From contig NZ_NBOC01000016.1 of assembly GCF_002104455.1 (NCBI RefSeq), positions 1-64,000 of the forward strand: a DNA stretch of 64,000 bases, written 5' to 3'. This document shows, piece after piece, positions 1 to 8,016 of the stretch. The position numbers and the translations under genes are program-made. The number at the start of each line of letters is the position of its first letter. Position 1 is the stretch's first letter. The notes under the pieces are model-generated. The model saw only the letters and a list, made by a program, of their open reading frames with translations. It made no database searches and had not been told where the DNA came from. Source of the DNA: Colwellia chukchiensis. Its GTDB lineage: Bacteria > Pseudomonadota > Gammaproteobacteria > Enterobacterales > Alteromonadaceae.

Positions 1-250
1 CATATTTTTGTGTGACATCATATTAAGCTGTTTTTTTGTTATGCACTTTCCGAAGAAAGGATAACTAGGTAAAATCAACATTAATGTGAGTGTCCACACA
101 AATTGCATGATAACTAATTGTTAAAGATGCCTACTGACGTAGGTATGCCGATGCGTTCATGGATGAACGTTTTATTCGGCGCGAGCCAACAATCTCATTC
201 GTTGTTAGACCGCTTGTTGCTTGAAGCTGGCTAATAGCCTTGCCTGAAGC
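1..250 (-). promoter_or_regulatory. 16S rRNA operon leader (5' part of rrn transcript)
   Basis: Read on the minus strand this is the leader of an rRNA operon. The stretch at 86-131 gives CATCTTTAACAATTAG followed by CAATTTGTGTGGACACTC, the boxA-type antitermination sequence and the adjoining conserved leader found just before gammaproteobacterial 16S genes. Two rrn-type promoters lie immediately upstream. The mature 16S should begin beyond the left edge of the window. The gmhB gene next door is also the neighbour of an rrn operon in Escherichia coli, which supports the call. Confidence 0.8.
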
Positions 251-259
251 GAGATGCGC

Positions 260-287
260 ATTCTACGCAACTCAGCTTTAATGTCAA
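260..287 (-). promoter_or_regulatory. rrn promoter, proximal
   Basis: On the minus strand a perfect -35 TTGACA (282-287) and a -10 TAGAAT (260-265) are separated by 16 bases. They are followed by a GCGC-rich discriminator, as expected for a stringently controlled rRNA P1 promoter. Transcription runs left into the 16S leader. Confidence 0.8.
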
Positions 288-431
288 CGCTTTTTTTTAA
301 ACTTTTTAAACATTCTTTTCAGAACATTTAAAACCCTTACTTTAAAACGTTAAGTTAACTAAATCAGCCGAAACCGTGCTAGATAACCTATTAAAACTGC
401 CTCTTCGACTTGTCCCGAAGAAGTGGAGCGC

Positions 432-459
432 ATTTTAGAGATTTATTGCCCCGCGTCAA
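432..459 (-). promoter_or_regulatory. rrn promoter, distal
   Basis: A second sigma-70 promoter on the minus strand has -35 TTGACG (454-459), a 16-base spacer, -10 TAAAAT (432-437) and a GCGC discriminator. It lies about 170 bases upstream of the proximal rrn promoter. Tandem promoters of this form are usual before rRNA operons. Confidence 0.7.
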
Positions 460-531
460 CCGCTAAATGCAATTAAATTGCAAAAATGTGTTTGTTTGCT
501 TTTTATTTATACAACTTGTTGGCTAAACCTA

Positions 532-1080
532 CTATTTTAGCAAGCTAATTGCTTGCTTAAGTGTATTGATCTTACAAACCCCTGCAAGTTCTTCATCGGC
601 TGACTCTTCAGTATAGCGACTATTTAATAATATTCTACATTCGACACCAGCATTTTTAGCTGCTTGCATATCGGATATCTTATCACCAATAAAAACGCTA
701 TGTTCAAGGTTAATTGAGAACTCTTTTTCTGCTTTTAGTAGCATGCCAGGGGCGGGCTTGCGACACTCACACTTCATGACAAACTCATTCACCCCTTTTG
801 AAGGATGATGTGGACAGTAATAAACTTTAGTGATCATGATATTTTGCTCAGCAAAAACACTAATCATCCACTGTGTTAAGCGCTCAAATGCTGCTTGATC
901 ATAATAACCTCTTGCTATTCCTGCTTGATTGGTAATAACAAAAATTTGATAGCCTTTATTTATCGCCAATAAACATAACTCAAAAATGCCGTCAACAAAG
1001 TCAAAGTCTTCTTTTTTATGCACATAGCCATGATCAATATTAATTATGCCATCTCTATCTAGAAATAGTGCTTTACTCAT
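532..1080 (-). CDS. gmhB: D-glycero-beta-D-manno-heptose 1,7-bisphosphate 7-phosphatase
   Basis: GmhB removes the C7 phosphate from heptose bisphosphate in ADP-heptose synthesis for the LPS inner core, in the cytoplasm. The 182-residue protein has the HAD nucleophile motif FLDRDGIIN at its start, the NQAG motif II, the family zinc-binding cluster CPHHP and CECRKPAPG, and a GDKISDM motif near residue 140. The length is typical. The gene lies head-on upstream of the rrn promoters, as in enteric bacteria. It is ordinary chromosomal sequence and shows no disruption. Confidence 0.92.
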   Translation of the reverse strand: MSKALFLDRDGIINIDHGYVHKKEDFDFVDGIFELCLLAINKGYQIFVITNQAGIARGYYDQAAFERLTQWMISVFAEQNIMITKVYYCPHHPSKGVNEFVMKCECRKPAPGMLLKAEKEFSINLEHSVFIGDKISDMQAAKNAGVECRILLNSRYTEESADEELAGVCKINTLKQAISLLK

Positions 1081-1105
1081 TTGCTTCTACTTATTTATAA
1101 CTATG

Positions 1106-1130
1106 AAAAAGACGAGCTAGACTCGCCTTT
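1106..1130 (-). terminator. Intrinsic terminator after the SDR gene
   Basis: On the minus strand GGCGAG pairs with CTCGTC around a short loop and is followed by five T. It lies between the SDR stop and gmhB and would end the acyl-CoA catabolic operon. Confidence 0.5.
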
Positions 1131-1168
1131 ATTATTACGCGTTTGCTGTTTTGAGCAGCGCGATGCAA

Positions 1169-1930
1169 TTACATGCAAAGACCACCGTCAATTTCTACCA
1201 CACGTCCGGTAAAAAATTCATTTTCAAAGATATAGTTTACGGTATGGGCAATCTCATCTGCCTCACCTAAGCGCCCTATCGGTTTCATCTTCTCGAGGCG
1301 TTCACGCATTTCTGGTTTCATGGCATCAGTCATGGCGGTGCGAATTACGCCAGGTGCAATTGCACCAACGCGAATACCATGACGACCAAGCTCCCTGGCC
1401 CAAGTTACTGTCATCGCCACCACACCAGCTTTCGACGCCGCATAGTTAGTTTGCCCCATATTACCACCACGAGCAATTGACGACATGTTAATAATAACGC
1501 CTTTGCGCTTACCTTCAATCATATGCACCGCAGCTTCCCGGCCACAAAGGAAAACACCGGTTAAGTTAACATCAATCACCGATTGAAATTGATCTAATGA
1601 CATTTTTTTACTAACAACACCGTCTTTAGCTTTGACAAACATGCCATCGCGCAAGATACCGGCATTGTTAATTAGCCCATCAATGCCTGAAAAATCTTCA
1701 TTAATGTTAGCAAAAGTAGTTTCTACTTCGCTTTCATTGGTGACATTAGCTAAATAATATTTCGCCTTTGAGCCTGCTTTTTCGATCAAGTCAACCGTAG
1801 TTCGTAATTGTTCTTCGTTTAAGTCGATTAAGGCTAAGTTTGCACCTGACTTTGCCAAGTTAACGGCCATTGCACGACCTAACCCTTGGCCACCACCGGT
1901 AACGACGATAGTTTTATCGTTTAAATTCAT
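1169..1930 (-). CDS. Short-chain dehydrogenase/reductase (FabG/HSD17B10-like)
   Basis: This is a classical 253-residue NAD(P)-dependent SDR. Visible motifs are the TGGGQGLGRA nucleotide-binding loop near residue 11, NNAG, the catalytic Ser in MSS followed by YAASKAG (Tyr-x3-Lys), and PGVIRTAM after it. The neighbours suggest oxidation of a 3-hydroxyacyl-CoA in short- or branched-chain acyl-CoA breakdown, but the substrate is not shown by sequence. The start codon overlaps the end of the hydrolase gene upstream by four bases, so the two are translationally coupled. It is the last gene of the operon, before a terminator-like hairpin. Confidence 0.85.
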   Translation of the reverse strand: MNLNDKTIVVTGGGQGLGRAMAVNLAKSGANLALIDLNEEQLRTTVDLIEKAGSKAKYYLANVTNESEVETTFANINEDFSGIDGLINNAGILRDGMFVKAKDGVVSKKMSLDQFQSVIDVNLTGVFLCGREAAVHMIEGKRKGVIINMSSIARGGNMGQTNYAASKAGVVAMTVTWARELGRHGIRVGAIAPGVIRTAMTDAMKPEMRERLEKMKPIGRLGEADEIAHTVNYIFENEFFTGRVVEIDGGLCM

Positions 1931-3108
1931 TGTGATTCCTCTATGTTATTTTTCGCTAATTCATTTGAGCTTGGCTTGGCAAGCGATGTAAAAAACCATT
2001 GCACTACCTCGGTTGGGACATGGTCAATGGTTTTATAAGCCCAATCTGGCGTTTTATCTTTATCAACTAGCAGGGCACGCACGCCTTCGCTAAATTCGCG
2101 AAACTGGCAACAACGCAGACTAAGATTTAATTCAGCAACAAAACACTCAGCTAAGCTAAGGTTTTGACACTTTTTAAGTTGTTGATAGCTGATAGCTGCC
2201 GACAGCGCGCTACCGCGCTTCAATTTATCTTGTGCTGCCTGCAACCATCTATGCTCTGTTTCTAATGCTAAAATAGCGTGATAAATATCGCTAATATTAT
2301 CAAAGGCAGTTAATTGCAAAATAGTATTTGTATGTTGCTCAACTTGCGCAGGTAATGCGTTAAATACTGCTGAGCTTTGTTGCTGAAAACCGTTTAGGAG
2401 CTGACTGAGCAAACTAAAATTCTCTTTAGCGCCAAGCCAAGCAACATCCGTTAAATCTGCTAAAAGTAAATCTTTGAGATCACGCTTTATTGCATAATTC
2501 GCTAGCCCTAACGTTAAGGCATCACGTGCATTAACCATTGCACCAGTAAGCGCTAAAAATAAGCCAATGTTATTTGGCATTTTATTTAAAAACCAACTGC
2601 CGCCAACATCGGGATATAAACCTATGCTTATTTCAGGCATCGCTAATAAGCTGGTTTCAGTTACTACCTTGTGACTTGCACCAGCAAATAAGCCAATACC
2701 ACCGCCCATTACATACCCATCCCCCCAAACTAACAATGGTTTAGTGTATTGATGAATAAGCTGATCTAATTGATATTCTTTAGAAAAGAATTCATGAGCG
2801 AGACTAGCAACAACCGTTTGCTCGTCAATAATATTTTCTGCCCCAAGCACTGCTTGAGCATTTTCATGACTCGGCTTTAAGGCATGATATAAGCTCACCA
2901 CATCGCCCCCGGCACAAAACGCTTTCTCACCTGCGCCATCAATCAAAACCATGGCAATCTCTTCATCGGCTTGCCAAGCCAATAGCTGCTCAAGTAACAA
3001 CTCAATCATAGTTAAACTCAAAGCATTGAGTGTTTTAGGACTATTAAGCGTAGCTAGTGCTATTTTTTTGTTACTTGCTTGAAGTTCACTAAATATAACT
3101 GGCGACAT
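1927..3108 (-). CDS. Enoyl-CoA hydratase/isomerase family protein, 3-hydroxyisobutyryl-CoA hydrolase-like
   Basis: This 393-residue crotonase-fold protein has the long form typical of 3-hydroxyisobutyryl-CoA hydrolases of valine catabolism rather than the 260-residue enoyl-CoA hydratases. Seen are CAGGDVVSLY near residue 66 (oxyanion loop), GGGIGLFAGASHKV and MPEISIGLYPDVGG with the Glu and Asp usual for the hydrolase. It sits between the YhdH/AcuI-like gene and the SDR gene, all on the minus strand and closely spaced, so a valine or short-chain acyl-CoA operon is likely. Function is inferred from family and context. Confidence 0.8.
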   Translation of the reverse strand: MSPVIFSELQASNKKIALATLNSPKTLNALSLTMIELLLEQLLAWQADEEIAMVLIDGAGEKAFCAGGDVVSLYHALKPSHENAQAVLGAENIIDEQTVVASLAHEFFSKEYQLDQLIHQYTKPLLVWGDGYVMGGGIGLFAGASHKVVTETSLLAMPEISIGLYPDVGGSWFLNKMPNNIGLFLALTGAMVNARDALTLGLANYAIKRDLKDLLLADLTDVAWLGAKENFSLLSQLLNGFQQQSSAVFNALPAQVEQHTNTILQLTAFDNISDIYHAILALETEHRWLQAAQDKLKRGSALSAAISYQQLKKCQNLSLAECFVAELNLSLRCCQFREFSEGVRALLVDKDKTPDWAYKTIDHVPTEVVQWFFTSLAKPSSNELAKNNIEESQ

Positions 3109-3170
3109 TGTTATCCTTGCTCGTTAGGGCATTTATGTTTGCTTATGTTTGTGTAACGCTTATCGCACTA

Positions 3171-4187
3171 TTAATCTAAGCTGGCATCAATTTCCACAAC
3201 CGTTCGCCCCGTTACCCTGCCTTCAACATAGGCATCGAAGGCCTGAGGTAAATCAGCAAACTTAATGGTTGTGGGGGCAATAAGGGCTAATTTACTCGGC
3301 TTTAAATCGCTGGCTAATCTTTTCCAGCCTTGAGCTCTAACAGATAAAGGCATTTCCACCGAGTTAATCCCTAGCAAGCTAACGCCGCGCAGTATAAACG
3401 GCATGACCGTTGATTCAAGCTTAATACCGCCTGCTAAACCTATGGAAGCAATATTGCCCCAAACGTGCGTGGTGCGCGTTAGCCAAGCTAAAGTTTCGCC
3501 ACCAACGTTATCAATGGCGCCACCCCATTGTGCATTTTCTAATGGTTTAGTGCCGATTTCAATATCGTGGCGATTAAGCAGTTTACTCGCGCCTAGCGCT
3601 TGCAAGTATGGTGCTTGCTCAGTTTTGCCGGTAAACGCTATCACTTCATAACCAATATTAGACAACATATTAATCGCAAAGCTGCCAACTCCGCCAGTTG
3701 CACCCGTTACCACTATTGGTCCGCGCTCAGGCACTTGGCCATTATCTTCCATACGTTGAATCGCCAGCGCCGCGGTATAACCGGCGGTACCCAATGCCAT
3801 AGCATCTCGCAAGCTTATGCCTTGAGGCAAGTTCACGACTGAATCGGCCTTTACCCGAGCAAACTCGCTATAACCGCCATCGTAGAGCTCAGATAATTGC
3901 GCGCCACAAACCAGTACTTTATCTCCGCTTTGAAAGCGTGGGTCTTCTGAACGAATAACCACACCCGATAAGTCAATGCCACCGACTAACGGGTAGGTTC
4001 TTAATATGCGTCCTTTACCCGTTGCGGCCAACGCGTCTTTGTAGTTGATATCAGAATAAGCAACTTTAATGACCACCTCGCCAGCGGTTAGCTGCTCAAG
4101 GCTGAGCTGTTCAAAGCCACTACTGATCTTGTTATTGTCATCTTTATGAATGCGAAATGCGGTAAATTTTTCAGAAACTGTCAACAT
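3171..4187 (-). CDS. acuI: MDR-family NADPH oxidoreductase, YhdH/AcuI (acryloyl-CoA reductase)-like
   Basis: This is a zinc-free medium-chain dehydrogenase/reductase of about 338 residues with a GroES-like N-terminal half and the cofactor loop VVTGATGGVGSFA near residue 165. GGIDLSGVV and the C-terminal GRTVVEI are typical of the YhdH/AcuI group, which reduces acryloyl-CoA or related quinone-like substrates. I chose the ATG at 4187 (MLTVSEKF) over one seven codons upstream because family members start there. It follows the acyl-CoA dehydrogenase gene that the ICE has interrupted, so its original promoter may have been cut off. Confidence 0.75.
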   Translation of the reverse strand: MLTVSEKFTAFRIHKDDNNKISSGFEQLSLEQLTAGEVVIKVAYSDINYKDALAATGKGRILRTYPLVGGIDLSGVVIRSEDPRFQSGDKVLVCGAQLSELYDGGYSEFARVKADSVVNLPQGISLRDAMALGTAGYTAALAIQRMEDNGQVPERGPIVVTGATGGVGSFAINMLSNIGYEVIAFTGKTEQAPYLQALGASKLLNRHDIEIGTKPLENAQWGGAIDNVGGETLAWLTRTTHVWGNIASIGLAGGIKLESTVMPFILRGVSLLGINSVEMPLSVRAQGWKRLASDLKPSKLALIAPTTIKFADLPQAFDAYVEGRVTGRTVVEIDASLD

Positions 4188-4344
4188 GTAAATCCCTAAT
4201 CTCATCAAGTTTTAAAGCCTGAGCGAACACAAATTAATCCGTTAGCTAAGGCGCGTGCTTTATTATCAATGACTTATTTTAGTTGTACCATTAGACATTA
4301 GTTTGCTATGGCCAATCTCTTAATATTCACGTTACTCGCTTATC

Positions 4345-5169
4345 TTAATGATTGTTGCTAAATAGTGCTGCGGGCATGGCCATTAAGCTTTTACTACCGG
4401 CTTCAATCGCAGCAATATGACCATCAATTCTAGGCAAGAGACGAGCATTAAAAAATTCGCCTACATATAATTTTGCTTGATAAAAGTCTTGGCTAATATT
4501 TGCGCTAGCTTTTTCTGCCATTAGGGCCCACATATAGCTATAACTGACTAAGCCGAAGGCAGCTAAATAGTCTGTTGCCGAAGCGCCGATCATATTTTTA
4601 TCGCTACCTTGCTCAATAAGAATTAGCTCTGTCACGGCTTTTAATTTTACTAACGCGTTAGCTAAGGGGGTTGTAAATTTATTTAGTGCGTCATTGCCGA
4701 TATGTTTATCAATAAAGGCGGTGATCTCATCAAAGTACAACTGAGAAAACTGGCCTTTATTAGCCACAACTTTTCGACCGAGTAAATCTAGCGCCTGAAT
4801 ACCGTTGGTGCCTTCATAAATTTGTGCAATGCGAACATCGCGCACCAATTGCTCTTGGCCCCATTCACGAATGTAGCCATGGCCACCAAACACCATTTGC
4901 CCTAATCCGCAGCTTTCAAAAGCCATATCTGTCATAAAGGCTTTCGCAACCGGTGTTAATAATGCCACTAATTGCTCAGCGTTTTGTTTTGCTTGGCCAT
5001 CACCTGAAAATTTAACTATGTCGAGTTGCTTGGCAACATAAGTTGAAAAGCAACGCCCGCCTTCGTTAAGCGCGCGCATGGTTAATAGCATTTTACGCAC
5101 ATCAGGATGGAAGATGATAGCAAAGGTCCTTCGCTTATTGATTTCATTAAGAAAATCTTGGTTTGCCAT
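4345..5169 (-). pseudogene. ICE-prfC 5' end fused to C-terminal half of acyl-CoA dehydrogenase
   Basis: The first 19 or so residues, MANQDFLNEINKRRTFAII, are the N-terminus of peptide-chain release factor 3 (E. coli RF3 has EVAKRRTFAIISHPDAGK). From HPDVRKMLLTMRALNEGG onward the protein is the C-terminal domain of a roughly 590-residue acyl-CoA dehydrogenase, with FESCGLGQMVFGGHGYIREW and the YEGTNGIQALDL motif. The N-terminal FAD- and substrate-binding half is missing. SXT-type ICEs carry a replacement 5' end for prfC, so this ORF marks integration into an acyl-CoA dehydrogenase gene instead. The 274-residue fusion is very unlikely to be an active dehydrogenase. The rest of the gene should lie beyond the other ICE end, outside the window. 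Confidence 0.88.
5095..5125. other. ICE attachment junction (secondary attB, setR-side end)
   Basis: Chromosomal and ICE sequence meet where the RF3-like reading frame (FAII) passes into the acyl-CoA dehydrogenase frame (HPDVRKM). On the minus strand the shared segment is around CATCCTGATG, which codes for HPD in both proteins. RF3 has SHPDAGK and acyl-CoA dehydrogenases have HPDVR, so a short identity of the two genes explains use of this site. The exact crossover base cannot be set without the empty site. Confidence 0.7.
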
Positions 5170-5425
5170 GTATAAATTCTTTTAGTTTGTACACGGATTT
5201 GTACACACTTTTGGAAGTACTCTCTTTTCAGTTCTTCGCTTGTCAAATCCGTCGTGTTAATCGTAATTGGCCGCTATTTTCGCTGATCTTGACTTTATAA
5301 ACAATCAATGGTTATCTAATCGGTTACCATTTACTCTCAGCGTGCACCAATGCTCAGTTGTAGCTGTTTGCAATCGTTGCTTCTTCAGCTAATGAACAAC
5401 TGTGGCTAAACCACAAATTCCTTCG
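5170..5425. other. ICE terminal region with paired 9-bp repeats
   Basis: This 256-base stretch between the fusion ORF and setR has no gene. It must hold whatever promoter drives the ICE-borne prfC start on the minus strand. Two direct copies of TTTGTACAC (5186-5194 and 5198-5206) lie about 70 bases inside the junction. That spacing would suit arm-type sites for integrase or excisionase, but this is a guess. No strong Shine-Dalgarno precedes the ATG at 5169. Confidence 0.4.
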
Positions 5426-6073
5426 CTACCAGAAATCGATGATAGCTTGTCGTACTACACCGATGATGGTGCAGTTGCCGTTGATCGGTATTGCAGGGTA
5501 TTGCGGGTTCAAAGGTTTTAGATACTTCTGTTCACCATCAATAACCAACTGCTTAAAGGTTGCTTCTTTCGAATCATCCAAACGCGCAACAACCAATGAA
5601 CCTGAAGAGTAAGGTAACTCAGGATCAACAACGATCACTGCCCCCTCAGGTATGGATTTTTTTCCGCTTGGATTTTCCATACTGTCGCCTTTTACGCGAA
5701 GTGCGAAACAACCCTCATGTGCTTTCCCAGTGACTTCACGCCACTCCTCAGCATCTTCATGGGCAAATCCCTCCGCTATTTCAGTCCAATCACCGGCCTG
5801 AACCCAGTTAATGAGAGGAATTCTTCCCTTAATATCAGGCCCGACTTCTACATTACCGACCCCCAAGCCAATCTCGCCATCACCTGTGGCGAGCCAATGA
5901 GCATTCACGCGAAGCGCCTCCGCGATCTGCATGGTGTAACGAGACCTAGCCGATTTACCAGAGCAAATCTGGCTGATCGACTGCTGTTTGATACCAATGC
6001 GACGAGCCAACTCAGACTGAGTTACCCCAGTAAGCTGCAAGGCATGGTTTAGTCGTTCGGATAAAGTTTTCAT
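5426..6073 (-). CDS. setR: SetR, CI/LexA-type repressor of the ICE
   Basis: SetR keeps SXT-family transfer genes off by repressing setC/setD and is inactivated through RecA during the SOS response. The 215-residue protein has an N-terminal helix-turn-helix (ELARRIGIKQQSISQICSGK, residues 21-40) and a C-terminal S24 peptidase domain. The likely self-cleavage bond is Ala93-Gly94 in WVQAGDW, with Ser131 in GDSMENP and Lys174 in EATFKQL as the catalytic pair. The length equals that recalled for SXT SetR. It is divergent from the cro-like gene over a 117-base operator region. Confidence 0.93.
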   Translation of the reverse strand: MKTLSERLNHALQLTGVTQSELARRIGIKQQSISQICSGKSARSRYTMQIAEALRVNAHWLATGDGEIGLGVGNVEVGPDIKGRIPLINWVQAGDWTEIAEGFAHEDAEEWREVTGKAHEGCFALRVKGDSMENPSGKKSIPEGAVIVVDPELPYSSGSLVVARLDDSKEATFKQLVIDGEQKYLKPLNPQYPAIPINGNCTIIGVVRQAIIDFW

Positions 6074-6084
6074 AAGCCCGCATT

Positions 6085-6180
6085 CTACAAATAAAACTGT
6101 AGTCTTTCAACAATTTTAACTGTTGACTTATCTACAGTTTAAACTGTAACATTCAATCTTGTAACAGTTATTATTGTAAT
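6085..6180. promoter_or_regulatory. SetR/Cro operator region with four dyads
   Basis: The setR-cro intergenic region contains a perfect 16-bp palindrome TACAGTTTAAACTGTA (6133-6148) and three imperfect relatives at about 6085-6102, 6107-6126 and 6158-6179. All have ACA/TGT half-sites 8-10 bases apart. Four operators between setR and the early operon agree with what is known for SXT. The last one lies just before the cro-like ribosome-binding site. Confidence 0.8.
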
Positions 6181-6190
6181 AGGAGACGGT

Positions 6191-6442
6191 ATGGAAGTGT
6201 TCAAAACGACACAAAAACATCTCCGCCGTGCCATTGACTTGGTCGGCGGGCAATCAGCATTAGCAAGAGCCATCAACTCAAAACAGCAAAACGTCTGGTT
6301 TTGGTTGAATAAATCAGGGCGTGTTCCCGCTGAATTCGTTTTACCCATCGAACAAGCTACGCAAGGACAGGTAACCCGATCTCAGTTAAGACCGGACATC
6401 TATCCCGAATGCCCAAGCGAGCTGAAAGCCAGTAACCAGTAG
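6191..6442 (+). CDS. croS: Cro-like regulator
   Basis: This small 83-residue DNA-binding protein is encoded divergently from setR, and its ATG follows a clear GGAGA. It carries a YdaS/Cro-type helix-turn-helix, with HLRRAIDLVGGQSALARAIN followed by KQQNVWFWL. By position and family it is the Cro counterpart of SetR, the first gene of the early operon that ends with setC/setD, and should bind the same operators. The symbol follows the SXT literature; the assignment rests on position and fold. Confidence 0.8.
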   Translation: MEVFKTTQKHLRRAIDLVGGQSALARAINSKQQNVWFWLNKSGRVPAEFVLPIEQATQGQVTRSQLRPDIYPECPSELKASNQ

Positions 6443-6497
6443 GATTAAGGGCAAGTAATGGTCAGCATTTTACGTAAACACAGAAGCGAGTACCTCC

Positions 6498-7367
6498 ATG
6501 CGTGATTATGGCAAGGTCTATACCCGCTTTTGGCTAAAGCAAAACGTTTTGTCCTGGAGTGACTCTGCGAAGTTGCTAGGACTGTATTTGCTTACATGCC
6601 CACATTGTAATTTGCTTGGCTGCTTTCGACTGCCGATTGGTTACGTTGCTTCTGACTTGAACTGGGATGAGCAACAGGTTGCCAAGGCGTTAAGTGAGTT
6701 AGAACAAGATCAGTTCCTGATTCGTTGCGAGGGATCTGGTTGGACTTTGATTCGAAGCTTTCTGAAGCACAACCCAATCGAAAACCCAAACCAAGGTAAG
6801 GCAGCCTTTCGGTTGCTTAAAGATGTACCTGCCGACTTCGTTGGTATGGCATCGCTTTTGAAATCTCTTGCCGCTTTTCAAGCTCGGCTTCCAGAAGAAT
6901 TTTCATCATTGTTTATGCCTGATGGCAACCCGGTAAGGGACTCTCAACGGTCGGATGACTCTGAGAGAAGCAATAAACCAACAGTTAAAACTGTTGACCA
7001 GATACAGTTTGAAGACTTCTGGGATGTACAAATACGCAAAGAAAAAAAAGCGAAAGCCAAAGAAGAATGGCTACGCATGGGCCTCAATGAAGACCATGAA
7101 CTCGCCTTGGAAGTGCTAACACGCTGGAAAGAGCAACGAGACAACCGATTGCAGTATCAAGATCGGACTAAGACCCCTATGCCACATAACTGGCTTTTAA
7201 ACCGGCAATGGGAAGACGAGTACGTTCGCATTGATGAAGTACAGCAATCATCGACGAGCCTAAAGGGCAGCAATCACCAATTGAATATTGAAGAAAGCAA
7301 TCGCCGCATTGCTGAAAGCTGGGCCGGACCAGGTATTCGGGAGGTTCGTTCAAGTGCAGGAGGTTGA
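6498..7367 (+). CDS. Phage replication-initiator-like winged-helix protein (s086 position)
   Basis: This 289-residue protein is the second gene of the setCD operon. Its N-terminal third (RFWLKQNVLSWSDSAKLLGL, then LNWDEQQVAKALSELEQDQF) resembles the winged-helix region of phage replication proteins of the O/DnaT sort. The C-terminal half is charged (KEKKAKAKEEWLRM), and a GTPMPHNWLLN-like patch recalls DnaT-type tails. Together with the next gene it looks like a phage early-replication pair kept in the ICE. No activity can be shown from the sequence. Confidence 0.6.
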   Translation: MRDYGKVYTRFWLKQNVLSWSDSAKLLGLYLLTCPHCNLLGCFRLPIGYVASDLNWDEQQVAKALSELEQDQFLIRCEGSGWTLIRSFLKHNPIENPNQGKAAFRLLKDVPADFVGMASLLKSLAAFQARLPEEFSSLFMPDGNPVRDSQRSDDSERSNKPTVKTVDQIQFEDFWDVQIRKEKKAKAKEEWLRMGLNEDHELALEVLTRWKEQRDNRLQYQDRTKTPMPHNWLLNRQWEDEYVRIDEVQQSSTSLKGSNHQLNIEESNRRIAESWAGPGIREVRSSAGG

Positions 7368-8016
7368 TAAACGCGAGTTTGCTGAAATTTGGGGAGCAGC
7401 TTGGGCCATGTATGGCAAAAGCGTATCACCGCAATTGCTATCCATCGCATTTGAAGCCCTTCGTGCTTATAGCATTGAAGAAGTGCGAATCGGTCTGACT
7501 CGGCATATTCAATCACCGGATACTGGGCAATTTTTTCCAAAGCCCGCTGACGTCATCAAGCATATCGACGGCAACTCAGGTTCAAGAGCCATGGTTGCTT
7601 GGAACAAAGTTGACAAGGCTGTTCGTCAGGTTGGCGCTTGGACATCCGTGATGTTTGACGATGCGCTTATCCACCGCGTGATTTCAGACATGGGTGGATG
7701 GGTTGAACTCTGCAAGGTTGATGACAGGGAATACCCCTTTAAGCAAAAAGAGTTTTTAACACGCTACCAGGCTTACTTGCTGCGGGACGAAGTGGGTGAA
7801 TACCCAAGGCTATTACAGGGTATTGCAGACCATCAGAACCAGCAAAAAGGATTTGATATGCAAGCGCCGGTTGCCGTAGGCGACTGGTCAAAAGCGGCAC
7901 AAGTTTATACGAGAGGCATCGCCGACTTTAGCGCAGTGCCATTAAAAAGAATAAGCCCGAAAGCCATTCAGGCGCTTCTCGGAAATCAATTAGAGGACAA
8001 AAATGAAAACGATTAA
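7354..8016 (+). CDS. Conserved ICE protein, DUF6475-like (s085 position)
   Basis: I place the start at GTG 7354, nine bases after a GGGAGG, giving 220 residues and a 14-base overlap with the preceding gene. An ATG at 7288 would lie deep inside that gene. The region FAEIWGAAWAMYG to FFPKPADVIKHID is the pattern of a phage domain (DUF6475) found next to replication initiators. Trp and charged residues are frequent and there is no signal peptide or membrane segment. The function is unknown. Confidence 0.6.
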   Translation: MQEVDKREFAEIWGAAWAMYGKSVSPQLLSIAFEALRAYSIEEVRIGLTRHIQSPDTGQFFPKPADVIKHIDGNSGSRAMVAWNKVDKAVRQVGAWTSVMFDDALIHRVISDMGGWVELCKVDDREYPFKQKEFLTRYQAYLLRDEVGEYPRLLQGIADHQNQQKGFDMQAPVAVGDWSKAAQVYTRGIADFSAVPLKRISPKAIQALLGNQLEDKNEND

